64,000 bases of DNA. It comes from Paenibacillus massiliensis subsp. panacisoli DSM 21345 (GTDB taxonomy: Bacteria > Bacillota > Bacilli > Paenibacillales > Paenibacillaceae). Position numbers and translations under genes: made by a program. Below are positions 35,297 to 43,574 of this stretch, piece after piece (the first letter of the stretch is position 1; every line of letters begins with the position of its first letter). The notes beneath the pieces were generated by a model. It did not search any database and had not been told where the DNA came from. It saw only the letters and a list, made by a program, of their open reading frames with translations. The stretch lies in the NCBI RefSeq assembly GCF_000426545.1, contig NZ_AUFO01000023.1, forward strand, positions 43,232-107,231, in the 5' to 3' direction.

Positions 35297-35545
35297 CATC
35301 GCAAGTGCGTGCATATTATTATCAGGCAGTGTAGCAGAGAGGTGTGGTTCCGTTGGATGACGTAGCCGGACAGACTGTTGGGAGATCAGCCCCGGACATT
35401 AGAGAGCAACAGATTGTGCCGAGGACATTAGTTCTGTAAGCGCAAGTATTGCCTAGCAATACACTGGGTTCGTGATGATAAGGAAAGATCAATCCATTAA
35501 TGCACTGCCGAAGAGGAGAAGCCTTAGGGTTTCTCCTTTTTCTAT
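35297..35545 (+). ncRNA. candidate small RNA or structured yjzC 3' region
   Basis: A TATAAA -10-like box is at 35290-35295. The region then shows a closing stem 35325-35333 with 35501-35509 (9 bp with one wobble), an internal stem 35375-35380 with 35407-35412, and a perfect 7-bp hairpin at 35446-35462. A strong terminator follows at 35514-35550. There is no coding potential. The end-to-end closing stem over about 180 bases recalls a rod-like RNA such as 6S, but I cannot identify it. The -35 region is weak, so it may instead be the tail of the yjzC transcript. Confidence 0.4.
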
Positions 35546-35550
35546 TTTTT
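35514..35550 (+). terminator. intrinsic terminator of the candidate small RNA or yjzC
   Basis: A 10-bp stem with one wobble pair and a TTAG loop (35514-35537) is followed by TTTTCTATTTTTT. Confidence 0.85.
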
Positions 35551-35640
35551 TCCTTACGCCAGTTATCTGGATTGTTCTGGTTAGTTCTGATAGACTATAC
35601 CTGTTGAACTAATGATCCTATTCCATTGGAGGTAAATGCT

Positions 35641-35958
35641 ATGAGCGTGTCCCGAGTATTAAAATGGATCTCAGGCGTTCTGGAGCTGATTCTTGCCATC
35701 CCCATCATTGGCGGGTCCATTGTAATTGGTACTTCTTACTCGGCTCTCGGCTTCATGTTCGTCCTTCATCTGATTACAGTCATTCTCTCACTTCGCAACC
35801 AAGAGCCCATCTATGGCTCTGTATTCGGTATAATTACCTCTGCAATCGCATGGATTCCTGTTCTCGGCTGGCTATTGCACCTTATTACAGCCATTCTGTG
35901 CATGATTACCGGGGCTAAGCGAACGGAGCGCTACTCTTACCCACCTAACCCATTCTAA
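35641..35958 (+). CDS. small membrane protein of unknown function (105 aa)
   Basis: The start is the ATG at 35641, seven bases after GGAGGTAA. The 105 residues contain three to four hydrophobic segments (about 8-32, 37-50, 58-90), a short polar loop and a C-terminal tail ending in PPNPF. It looks like an integral membrane protein. I do not recognise the family. A hairpin terminator follows at 36048-36082. Confidence 0.75.
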   Translation: MSVSRVLKWISGVLELILAIPIIGGSIVIGTSYSALGFMFVLHLITVILSLRNQEPIYGSVFGIITSAIAWIPVLGWLLHLITAILCMITGAKRTERYSYPPNPF

Positions 35959-36047
35959 ATAGGTAGAGCGGTCTTTTACGTAGCTTAGAGAGCCTTGTCT
36001 CACCTGAAGAGATCCTTTCATTTATGTATTCATAGATAAATATCAAT

Positions 36048-36084
36048 AACCCCTTGTTCAGCAGCAAGCCGAGCAAGGGGTTTC
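36048..36084 (+). terminator. terminator after the small membrane protein gene
   Basis: AACCCCTTG (36048-36056) pairs with CAAGGGGTT (36074-36082), followed by TCTCATT on the plus strand. The T run is short, so it may act in either direction. Confidence 0.6.
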
Positions 36085-36197
36085 TCATTGCCTGAAAACC
36101 GAGCATCAGTTCTTTGGATTGTATACACGGCCACTCATTAATATTTGCTTCTATAATCCATATACTAAGCGTAAGGCTAGCGTAATTGTATATATGC

Positions 36198-36233
36198 AAA
36201 AAATCCTCCTGAACTCTGTCGAGTGCAAGAGGA
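36198..36233 (-). terminator. terminator after the tRNA-Ser gene
   Basis: TCCTCCTGAACTC and GAGTGCAAGAGGA form an imperfect stem around TGTC (36204-36233). Six Ts follow on the minus strand. Confidence 0.7.
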
Positions 36234-36271
36234 ATATATCCGATCGAGCATGTATAAGCAGAAAGTAGAAA

Positions 36272-36362
36272 TGGCGGAAAGAGTGGGATTCGAACCCACG
36301 CACGCCTTGCGACGCCTAACTGATTTCGAGTCAGCCCCCTTGGACCTCTTGGGTACCTTTCC
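36272..36362 (-). tRNA. tRNA-Ser (anticodon CGA)
   Basis: Read on the minus strand, the gene begins GGAAAGG and ends in TCTTTCC, discriminator G and an encoded CCA. The anticodon stem GCTGA/TCAGT encloses a loop with anticodon CGA, which reads UCG. A long variable arm (GCGTCGCAAGGCGT region) and the T-arm GTGGGTTCGAATCCCAC confirm a class II serine tRNA. Length is 91 bases including CCA. Confidence 0.96.
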
Positions 36363-36435
36363 GCAGCAAGGTTTATTGTATCACATATATGGGTTCGGTT
36401 CAAGATGTCCGTCTAAAGAATTCCTGCAACACGCA

Positions 36436-36654
36436 TTACGAAGGGGTTGGCCCCTCTTCGGCCCCAGCTGAGCGCAGCACCTTCCGCATATTTTTTTCAA
36501 ATTTCAGACGTGGAATGAGTACACTATGCTTGCAGCCTACACATTTAATGCGGATATCCATACCCATTCGGATGATCTCCATCTCATTGCTCCCACAAGG
36601 GTGCTGCTTCTTCATTTGTACGATATCTCCCAATTGGAAGGTCTTGCGCTCCAT
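36436..36654 (-). CDS. DUF951 family protein (72 aa)
   Basis: The protein matches DUF951: MERKTFQLGDIVQMKKQHPCG at the start, then IRMGMDIRIKCVGCKHSVLIPR. The single cysteine in HPCG and the CVGC pair could bind metal (inference). The start is set at the ATG at 36654, eight bases after GGGGGAG; an ATG two codons earlier is possible. DUF951 is usually found between the MscS gene and nearby translation genes in bacilli. The function is unknown. Confidence 0.85.
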   Translation of the reverse strand: MERKTFQLGDIVQMKKQHPCGSNEMEIIRMGMDIRIKCVGCKHSVLIPRLKFEKNMRKVLRSAGAEEGPTPS

Positions 36655-36785
36655 CTCCATGACTCCCCCTTTAATCACCTGCTTAGCCTTGCTCTAATAC
36701 TTGCTTATATCTTTATCATATCTGCCAAAGCAAAGCTCAGTCTATTCATTTCTCGAATTAGTATTCTTTACTGCAATTGGCTTTC

Positions 36786-37688
36786 TCACTGCTCTCTGGA
36801 GGCTGCCTGCTCCAGCAATGCCTGTCTCATCGCTTCCTCATGCTCCACTGACTTCTTCACCTCAGTGATGATGTCACGCTCCACCTCAGATCTCGTATTT
36901 GGCTGGCATTCTGCTACGATACGAATAATATATTCGGAGGTGCTCATCGACTGTACCCCCAGCACTTCAGGTTCTGAGATAACCAGTGGATTCCGATCCT
37001 GTATACCTTCCAGAGCCTGATTGACCATATTTACCGTCTCCTGCAGAGTACGCTCTGCCTTCACAGGTAGATCAACGACAGCAAGAGAGTTGGACATAGA
37101 GTAGTTCGTGACAGCTGTAATCATACCATTCGGTATAATGTACACCTCACCCCGCCAGCCAATCAATCGGGTCGTCCGCAATCCAATGAGTTCTACAGTC
37201 CCTTTATAGGCTCCAGTCTCAACTACATCACCTACAGCAAATTGATCCTCAAAAATAATAAAGAAGCCCGTAATAATATCCTTCACCAAGCTCTGTGCAC
37301 CAAAACCGACCGCGAGTCCAATAACGCCTGCACCGGCAATAAGTGGAGCCAGATTTATGCCCAGTTGGGATAGCACAAGCATGATTAGTAGGAAATTGAA
37401 CACGACGGTAATGACATTTTTGAGGAGCTCGCCTATGGTCGTCATTCTTCTGGAGTTGACCATAATTTTGCGCGTCTTTCGCTGCTCCATCGTGCGGTCA
37501 ATCAACCTATACATCAGGCGTATACCAATGCGGGTAATCAAGATAATAATAACAACCTTCAGTATGGTGTAGGCCGTTCCGGTCCACATTCCAGTATCGG
37601 TTAGCCATGCCCAGATTTGCTGCTTCCATAAGGCCGCATCTTTCATAATATCCTCTGTCCCACTATTCTCATTTAACAGCCTTACCAC
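36786..37688 (-). CDS. small-conductance mechanosensitive channel (MscS family)
   Basis: The 300-residue protein has membrane helices near residues 38-60, 88-112 and 115-140. The third has the glycine/alanine pattern GAGVIGLAVGFGAQSLVKD that lines the MscS pore. A beta domain with FEDQFAVGDVVE and a C-terminal alpha-beta domain follow. It releases osmolytes on hypo-osmotic shock. The start is a GTG at 37688, seven bases after AGGAGGAG. It resembles the YkuT/YyaF-type channels of bacilli. Confidence 0.93.
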   Translation of the reverse strand: MVRLLNENSGTEDIMKDAALWKQQIWAWLTDTGMWTGTAYTILKVVIIILITRIGIRLMYRLIDRTMEQRKTRKIMVNSRRMTTIGELLKNVITVVFNFLLIMLVLSQLGINLAPLIAGAGVIGLAVGFGAQSLVKDIITGFFIIFEDQFAVGDVVETGAYKGTVELIGLRTTRLIGWRGEVYIIPNGMITAVTNYSMSNSLAVVDLPVKAERTLQETVNMVNQALEGIQDRNPLVISEPEVLGVQSMSTSEYIIRIVAECQPNTRSEVERDIITEVKKSVEHEEAMRQALLEQAASREQ

Positions 37689-37874
37689 ACATGATCTCCT
37701 CCTCTAGCCGTGACCTCTTCTACAGCAATGTACATTATTATCTATATCATTTACCCCTTTTCATTCCTTTCACTCTTCTCATGTCCCAAGCATGATTATA
37801 AGTTCCCTGGAATGCGGCTCTTTCCCAGGATAATCCCTGCGGGAGCCGATCTATGAATTCTCTTGATTCATAAA

Positions 37875-37904
37875 GTATAAAAAGAAGATTACTTCCATAT
37901 ACTA
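37875..37904 (+). promoter_or_regulatory. possible forespore sigma factor promoter of yyaC
   Basis: GTATA (37875-37879), a 15-bp spacer and CCATATACTA (37895-37904) resemble the sigma-F/sigma-G pattern GYATA, 15 bp, GGNNANANTR, except that the first two bases of the -10 element are CC. It would start transcription about 50 bases before yyaC. Confidence 0.4.
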
Positions 37905-37961
37905 GTTACTACTATATCGTCTGCATTATGCTGACACACTAAGCTACGAAAGGAAGATCTC

Positions 37962-38567
37962 ATGAATCGTCCTCCCCAATCTACAGGTAACTATGAAGCG
38001 GCCAACCTGAAGGTCTTGTACTCAGACCCTGATATCCAGTCTATCCTTGTGCATCGTCTGCTCTTCTATTTGCATCAGGCCCGCAATATGAATCTGGTCG
38101 TTGTCTGTGTAGGTACAGACCGCTCTACTGGCGATTCGTTAGGTCCTCTTGTCGGAACGAGCCTGAGCAAGCTCCACTCGCCTCTTTTTCACTTGTACGG
38201 TACACTTGATGAGCCTGTACACGCGATTAATTTGCAAAGCACACTCGACCAGATCAGCCAACAGCATCATAACCCCTACGTGATCGGTATTGATGCTTGT
38301 CTAGGCCAGAGCTCCAGTGTAGGATGCATACAGGTCACAGAAGGGCCTCTTCGTCCGGGAGCAGGGGTAAATAAAGAATTACCGCCGGTTGGCGATATCC
38401 ATCTTACGGGCATCGTGAACGTCGGCGGTTTTATGGAATACTTTGTACTTCAGAACACTCGCTTGAATCTGGTAATGAAGCTTGCTGATGTTATTTCAAA
38501 TAGCCTGTATACAGCGATCAAGGAGTGGAACTATCACTATGCACTGTTGACTGCGCAAGAGCAATAG
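37962..38567 (+). CDS. yyaC: YyaC family protein (DUF1256, spore-associated)
   Basis: The 201-residue protein matches YyaC, related to the GPR spore protease fold. It has VVVCVGTDRSTGDSLGPLVG near residues 45-65, a conserved ACLGQSSSVG and GDIHLTGIVNVGGFMEY. The family is expressed in sporulation in Bacillus; its exact role is not established. The start follows AAAGGAAG. Its last 50 bases overlap the convergent DUF4446 gene. A forespore-type promoter candidate lies upstream. Confidence 0.92.
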   Translation: MNRPPQSTGNYEAANLKVLYSDPDIQSILVHRLLFYLHQARNMNLVVVCVGTDRSTGDSLGPLVGTSLSKLHSPLFHLYGTLDEPVHAINLQSTLDQISQQHHNPYVIGIDACLGQSSSVGCIQVTEGPLRPGAGVNKELPPVGDIHLTGIVNVGGFMEYFVLQNTRLNLVMKLADVISNSLYTAIKEWNYHYALLTAQEQ

Positions 38568-39039
38568 CCTCATTTTCTTCGGGGGAGAGCATATGGGAGG
38601 AGCTTCCCCCTTTTACAGCCTTAGCATAAACGTAAGAGCCATCTCGGTTGTAAATCCCGGTCAACACCATACCATCCCGATGCTCATCCAGAATGGCCAG
38701 GGAGAAGCTCAGGTCTCCACCGTGCTCTCCAAGAGCGTTGTATCTTTTGACCCCAATATTCCCTTTCAGGCCTTTCATTCTACCTTGGATCGTGTGCATC
38801 AGAGCCCGATTTTTCTCCTGCTCATCCTCAATCCCATCCATCTGAACCTTCAGATCAATCAGCAATGATTCCAGATTGTCGACTCCGCTGCCTGCCATCA
38901 TTTTCTGATATCTGCGTCGCATTCCTTTGAGCTTGGCCCCTTGGACAATGACTACAATGATGAGGATCAGTAAAACGAGAAATATCCCCGCCATCAAAGC
39001 AGCCAGCTGCTCCGCGATTAGTCCGTTTAATTCGACCAT
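38518..39039 (-). CDS. DUF4446 family membrane protein
   Basis: The 173-residue protein has one membrane helix near residues 14-34, a coiled-coil-like stretch (about 40-95) and a compact domain with the family sequence YNALGEHGGDLSFSLAILD. DUF4446 is often encoded upstream of parB in Firmicutes, as here. The function is unknown. The start ATG follows GGAG. It overlaps the 3' end of yyaC. Confidence 0.9.
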   Translation of the reverse strand: MVELNGLIAEQLAALMAGIFLVLLILIIVVIVQGAKLKGMRRRYQKMMAGSGVDNLESLLIDLKVQMDGIEDEQEKNRALMHTIQGRMKGLKGNIGVKRYNALGEHGGDLSFSLAILDEHRDGMVLTGIYNRDGSYVYAKAVKGGSSSHMLSPEENEAIALAQSTVHSDSSTP

Positions 39040-39414
39040 GTATTGCTCCTACTCCCCTGTACATTTTGATTATTGTAATGGCAAAGCATGGATTATGAAT
39101 CAATCATCTATGCAATCCCCTATGCTCCTGCTCGTTCTTTATGGTCTGTAGTGTGTTTTTCGACTTTCACTTTTACCTCTCGGGTATGGTGTGAGTCTCT
39201 GCTTGTTCTGATTCTGTCATTGGTCGAATGGATGATGATTTCTTCTAACCTTACTCCATCATTTTGAGTATTTGCTATTTCAGGTTATTTCACGCCTTGC
39301 CTCGCTAACCATTTATTACGTATTGCATAGAATTAACTTACAATGGTTTTCAAGAATTGCCGGACATAAAGAGGCTTATACAGAAAAGTATATCCTCTCC
39401 TGACCTACTAACCC
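39040..39414. other. intergenic region between parB and the DUF4446 gene
   Basis: This 375-base gap holds a weak imperfect hairpin at about 39369-39400 just past parB, with CTTTATG after it on the minus strand. It is a possible terminator. Nothing else is evident. Confidence 0.4.
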
Positions 39415-40257
39415 TTATTGAAGTAACTCAAGCAGTCGTTCAAGGTCCTGTTGGCTATAATAGTTCAATTCAATCTTACCCTTGTCCTTGTTATGCTTAA
39501 TACGAACAGTCGTCTTGAATCGATCTCGTAATGATTCTTCAACATTTTCAATGAATGGGTCCTTCTTCTTTTGCTTTGGTTTGCTCTTCGTGTCATCCGC
39601 TTTCCGATCTAGTTGCTGAACAGCCTCTTCTAGCTCACGTACACTCCATTGCAAATCAATCGACTGCTGAGCAAGTGCTTTGAGCGTCTCCTCATTCTTG
39701 ACCGATACCAATGCCCGTGCATGTCCCATTGACAATGTTCCACGTGAAACATAATCTTTCACTTCTTCAGGCAAAGACAATAATCTCAAGAAGTTAGCGA
39801 TATGAGATCTTGATTTTCCTACTTTTAACGAAAGCTCTTCTTGTGTCAGGGAAAATTGCTCCATCAATCCTTGGTAGGCAACGGCGATCTCCATCGCGTT
39901 GAGGTTCTCACGTTGCAGGTTCTCAATAAGAGCAATCTCCATTACTTGCTGGTCAGAAAAACTCCGCACCACTGCAGGTATCGTCGTATTGCCGCAATAT
40001 TGAGAAGCGCGGAATCGTCTCTCCCCTGCTATAATCTCATAGCCTTTGAGCACACTGCGGACAATAATAGGTTGGATGACCCCATGCTGACGGATGGACT
40101 CCGCCAGTTCCTTAATTGCCTCTTCTTCAAACACCTTCCGTGGTTGATACGGATTCGCTCGTAATTGATTCAGCGGAATGTCTACAACTTTATCGTCATC
40201 ATTGACAGCAAGTGAAGGTATCAGTGCATCCAGACCTTTACCCAGTCTCTTACTCAT
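39415..40257 (-). CDS. parB: chromosome partitioning protein ParB (Spo0J)
   Basis: The 280-residue CTP-dependent DNA clamp loads at parS, recruits SMC and works with ParA in origin segregation and sporulation. It has MSKRLGKGLDALIPS at the start, the CTP-binding motif GERRFR (78-83), a helix-turn-helix (about 130-180) and a C-terminal dimer domain after a lysine-rich linker. The ATG at 40257 overlaps the parA stop by eight bases. A longer frame upstream lies inside parA and is not used. It contains a perfect parS. Confidence 0.96.
   Translation of the reverse strand: MSKRLGKGLDALIPSLAVNDDDKVVDIPLNQLRANPYQPRKVFEEEAIKELAESIRQHGVIQPIIVRSVLKGYEIIAGERRFRASQYCGNTTIPAVVRSFSDQQVMEIALIENLQRENLNAMEIAVAYQGLMEQFSLTQEELSLKVGKSRSHIANFLRLLSLPEEVKDYVSRGTLSMGHARALVSVKNEETLKALAQQSIDLQWSVRELEEAVQQLDRKADDTKSKPKQKKKDPFIENVEESLRDRFKTTVRIKHNKDKGKIELNYYSQQDLERLLELLQ
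39736..39751. promoter_or_regulatory. parS site inside parB
   Basis: TGTTCCACGTGAAACA is an exact match to the parS consensus TGTTNCACGTGAAACA and lies within the parB coding sequence, as in Bacillus subtilis spo0J. Confidence 0.95.
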
Positions 40258-41011
40258 TTGCATCCACTTCCTTTGCCAACTCAATGTATACTTCTGCCCC
40301 ACGTGAGCGAGGATCATACGTAATAATCGATTGTCCATGTGAAGGTGCTTCACTGAGTCTTACGTTACGAGGAATGATGGTCTGATACACCTTGCTTTGG
40401 AAATACTTCTTGACCTCTTCAATGACCTGTATGCCAAGATTCGTCCGTGCATCGAACATCGTCAACAGCACACCCTCAATCTGGAGGCCAGTATTCAAGT
40501 GTTTTTGCACCAAGCGAACCGTATTAAGCAACTGACTAAGCCCCTCCAAAGCATAATACTCACATTGGATAGGAATAATGACAGAATCGGATGCCGTCAG
40601 CGAATTCAGCGTAAGAATCCCAAGGGATGGCGGACAGTCAATCAATATATAATCGTAGTTGTCTTTGACGAGCTGCAGAGACTTTTTCAGCCGAAGCTCA
40701 CGGGAAATGGTTGGTACCAACTCGATCTCAGCACCTGCCAATTGAATGGTAGCCGGAATAATATGCAATCCTTCCACCTGCGTAGGCGCTATGGCCTCAC
40801 TAGGATGGACTTCATTAATGAGCACATCATATATACAGTTAGGCACATCTGCTTTATTGATTCCAACCCCGCTTGTGGTGTTCCCTTGCGGATCAATATC
40901 CACAAGCAGTACCCGCTTGCCGAGGGAAGCAAGTCCAGCGCCCAAATTCACGGAAGTAGTCGTCTTACCTACCCCGCCCTTTTGATTCGCTATGGCTATA
41001 ATTTTGGCCAA
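40250..41011 (-). CDS. parA: chromosome partitioning ATPase ParA (Soj)
   Basis: The 253-residue ATPase has the deviant Walker A KGGVGKTT (11-18), the switch region DPQGNTTSG and Walker B IDCPPSLG. It forms nucleoid-bound dimers that position origins with ParB and can regulate DnaA. I place the start at a TTG at 41011, six bases after GAGGTGA. This gives MAKIIAIANQKGG, the family N-terminus and the same length as Bacillus Soj. A GTG three codons upstream lies inside the ribosome binding site. Confidence 0.95.
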   Translation of the reverse strand: MAKIIAIANQKGGVGKTTTSVNLGAGLASLGKRVLLVDIDPQGNTTSGVGINKADVPNCIYDVLINEVHPSEAIAPTQVEGLHIIPATIQLAGAEIELVPTISRELRLKKSLQLVKDNYDYILIDCPPSLGILTLNSLTASDSVIIPIQCEYYALEGLSQLLNTVRLVQKHLNTGLQIEGVLLTMFDARTNLGIQVIEEVKKYFQSKVYQTIIPRNVRLSEAPSHGQSIITYDPRSRGAEVYIELAKEVDANE

Positions 41012-41209
41012 TTCGTTCACCTCATAATTTATTAAAGGGGTCTTATTCTGATAGATTCTGAGATTAGCTATACATAGTTACATTCTAATGGATGTAGCTA
41101 CAATACAGCTAACCTCTTCTACTATATTAACTGAACCTGATCATCAACTTCCACTGTACCTTATTCCCGGAGTTCATCGTTCTACGGAGAATACAGTCTC
41201 ACGAGACAG

Positions 41210-41232
41210 AAAAAGCGGCAACGCTGCCGCTT
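41210..41232 (-). terminator. intrinsic terminator after noc
   Basis: AAGCGGCA (41213-41220) pairs with TGCCGCTT (41225-41232), followed by five Ts on the minus strand. It separates noc from parA-parB, so the two units have distinct transcripts. Confidence 0.8.
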
Positions 41233-41247
41233 GACGCTTCAACTACA

Positions 41248-42066
41248 TTATTTACGCTTTGGAATATGGATAACGATCTCGTAGTGATCTTCATTATCTG
41301 ATTCTTTTGTCTTGATGTCCATTCCCGAGCCAGTAATCATATCGATGGACTGTCTGATTGTGTTCAGGGCCAGCCGCACGTCCTTCGTAAAGGATACGCG
41401 CTTAGCCTTTTTAATCTTGGATGCTTCTTTATAAAAGGCTACTCTGGCTTCCGTCTGCTTCACATTCAGTTCCTTGCTGATTACCTCTGCCAGTACCTTA
41501 AGCTGCAATTCTTCTGTTTCTAATGACAGCAGAGCTCTGGCATGACGCTCAGTAATACTGCGCTCCATCAAAGCCGTCTTAACCCCATCTGGAAGCTGGA
41601 GCAGACGTATTTTATTGGCAATCGTCGATTGGCTTTTACCCAGACGCTGAGCAAGGCTCTCCTGAGTCAATTGATGCAGATCAATCAGCTTCTGATAGGC
41701 GACAGCCTCTTCGATCGAAGTAAGTCCTTCTCTTTGCAAATTCTCAATGAGAGCAATGGAAGCGGCCTGTGAATCATTAAAATCACGCACGATTGCTGGA
41801 ATGCTCTCCATTCCCAGCTTGGTCACCGCACGCCAACGACGTTCACCTGCTATAATCTCATAATGTTGATCTCGGGCACGGACCACAATCGGCTGGATAA
41901 TTCCATGTGTCTTAATCGTCTGGCACAGCTCGTCAATCTTGTCATCGTCAAAAATCGTCCTAGGCTGAAATGGACTGCTGACAATGTCATGGATCGGAAT
42001 GTTCTTCACTTCATCTCCACTTACACGCTCCGAGAAACCAAATAGCTTAGAAAATTGTTCTTTCAT
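41248..42066 (-). CDS. noc: nucleoid occlusion protein Noc
   Basis: The 272-residue ParB paralogue blocks division over the nucleoid. It starts MKEQFSKLFGF, an amphipathic membrane-targeting sequence typical of Noc. It has CTP motif GERRWR (74-79), a helix-turn-helix domain and a C-terminal dimer domain. The start ATG follows AGGTGGT. The order noc-parA-parB matches Bacillus. A possible Noc site lies in walK. Confidence 0.94.
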   Translation of the reverse strand: MKEQFSKLFGFSERVSGDEVKNIPIHDIVSSPFQPRTIFDDDKIDELCQTIKTHGIIQPIVVRARDQHYEIIAGERRWRAVTKLGMESIPAIVRDFNDSQAASIALIENLQREGLTSIEEAVAYQKLIDLHQLTQESLAQRLGKSQSTIANKIRLLQLPDGVKTALMERSITERHARALLSLETEELQLKVLAEVISKELNVKQTEARVAFYKEASKIKKAKRVSFTKDVRLALNTIRQSIDMITGSGMDIKTKESDNEDHYEIVIHIPKRK

Positions 42067-42248
42067 TCCGTATAATACCACCTAATTTCATAATGGACAT
42101 TCACAGAACCTGCACACACTCATTTGTGTTTCTTCCTAATACACTCACCTGATACACGGTCCTGCTGTCTCCTCTTACCTTGAAGATCACTCAGGCTAAA
42201 GACCCCTCATGCACATTAATTGATATATCCTCAGCCACAATAGAATGG

Positions 42249-42267
42249 CTATCCACATGTGGACAAG
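42249..42267. promoter_or_regulatory. DnaA-box-like dyad between noc and rsmG
   Basis: CTATCCACATGTGGACAAG contains two head-to-head DnaA-box-like nonamers, CTATCCACA and TTGTCCACA, each one base from TTATCCACA. The core CACATGTGGA recurs in the dnaA-dnaN and dnaN-yaaA gaps. Confidence 0.5.
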
Positions 42268-42718
42268 CAACCTTGGTCATATGAGCAGATATCTATTCAT
42301 GTGTAATACAGAGACTATGTACATACAGATACGCGAAGTAACATCAAATTCATCGGACCTTCAGGAACTAGATTCCAACTATGAGTAAAATGTGATGCGG
42401 GCATAAAGTTACTTGTATATCATGTATCTGGTTACATCCGTTATTTCTATTCTATCACTTTTTCGAGTATAATCCTATCTATTCCCAATCCCTAAAATAT
42501 ATGATTTGGTCTCTTATTTACTATAGGTTAATGATATAATTCACCCATGTCTGATACTAGCTAACAAGCTCCTTCTCTGGTCCATGAGACCGTTACTTCT
42601 CTACATCGTCTACAGCATCAATTGAAGATATGTATCAGCAGCGGATTCTTTGTCTCCTTTCCAACAATATAATATCTTACTAGGCTACTCTATTATAATA
42701 TGGAAAATTGTTGAATCA

Positions 42719-42754
42719 CAAATAAAGGGAATGTTTCACGTGAAACACTCCCTT
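42719..42754 (-). terminator. terminator hairpin containing a parS site, after rsmG
   Basis: The 16-mer TGTTTCACGTGAAACA (42732-42747), a perfect parS, sits in the middle of a 30-base palindrome (42725-42754). On the minus strand the RNA forms a 15-bp arm with one G-U pair, followed by TTTATTTG. It lies 90 bases past the rsmG stop. The hairpin therefore looks like both the operon terminator and a ParB loading site. Confidence 0.6.
42732..42747. promoter_or_regulatory. parS site between noc and rsmG
   Basis: TGTTTCACGTGAAACA is a perfectly palindromic match to the parS consensus, about 7.7 kb from dnaA and 3 kb from the second parS in parB. Confidence 0.95.
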
Positions 42755-42842
42755 GTCTCTATATTTGTATCTTTATCATGATCTCGATCTTTACTCAGCT
42801 CTATATTTGGAATTTCTTACGACAGTCCATAAATCAAATGAC

Positions 42843-43574
42843 CTAAGGCTGCAGTAAAGGCGTTTTTAAAGGGGTTCCTGCTTTACGCGGATACTTCTTA
42901 GGTGTCTCGGCAAGCTTTCGAATCAGCACCATGTGTCTAGCAGACTCTTCAACGGGAAGCTGAAAGGCTTCAACTGAGCTCAGCTGTCCTCGTAGCTCTT
43001 TAAGACTATAAGCCGCCTCTCGAATCTCCTCTTGCGGGTCACTGCCCTTCATCGCCGCGAAGCATCCACCTTTGCGTACAAAAGGAAGACAGAATTCATT
43101 AAGAACTGCTAGCCTTGCTACAGCTCGTGCTGTAACCAGGTCATAGCTATCCCGATAGCCAGCCTTACGACCTAGCTCCTCTGCTCGACCATGAATCAGC
43201 TCGGTCTCCGTAAGCTGCAGAGCATCCTTGATGTGCGACAGGAAGTTAATCCGTTTGTTCAGCGAATCAATGATCGTCAGCTTAATGGACGGAAAGCAAA
43301 TTTTCAGAGGTATGCCAGGAAAACCCGCACCCGATCCAATATCTGCGAGTGTCCGAATCTCGTCCATATTCACATAGAAGGCCAGGGAGACGGAATCGTA
43401 AAAATGCTTCGTGTAGACAGCCTCACGTTCAGTAATCCCGGTCAAATTCATCTTCTCATTCCACTCTACAAGGAGACGATAATAGCTTTCAAACTGGTCT
43501 AGCTGCTGTTCATGAATCATAATGCCATGCTCGGCTAATCTTGCCTGAAATTCTAACTGTATCGCATCTGCCAT
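42843..43574 (-). CDS. rsmG: 16S rRNA (guanine-N7) methyltransferase RsmG
   Basis: The 243-residue SAM-dependent methyltransferase modifies G527 of 16S rRNA (E. coli numbering). It has the motif I DIGSGAGFPGIPL near residue 78 and VTARAVARL further on. The length is normal. Its ATG shares a base with the mnmG stop (TAATG), so translation is coupled. It is the last gene of mnmE-mnmG-rsmG. Confidence 0.96.
   Translation of the reverse strand: MADAIQLEFQARLAEHGIMIHEQQLDQFESYYRLLVEWNEKMNLTGITEREAVYTKHFYDSVSLAFYVNMDEIRTLADIGSGAGFPGIPLKICFPSIKLTIIDSLNKRINFLSHIKDALQLTETELIHGRAEELGRKAGYRDSYDLVTARAVARLAVLNEFCLPFVRKGGCFAAMKGSDPQEEIREAAYSLKELRGQLSSVEAFQLPVEESARHMVLIRKLAETPKKYPRKAGTPLKTPLLQP

Larger units (their letters stand above)
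42067..42842. other. long intergenic region between rsmG and noc with parS
   Basis: This 776-base stretch without a gene contains the parS/terminator hairpin at 42719-42754 and a DnaA-box dyad at 42249-42267. The rest is AT-rich and should include the noc promoter. I could not name one. Confidence 0.6.

Noticed and set aside
35945..36403. 152-codon minus-strand frame
   Set aside because: It runs straight through the tRNA-Ser gene and two terminators and has no ribosome binding site.
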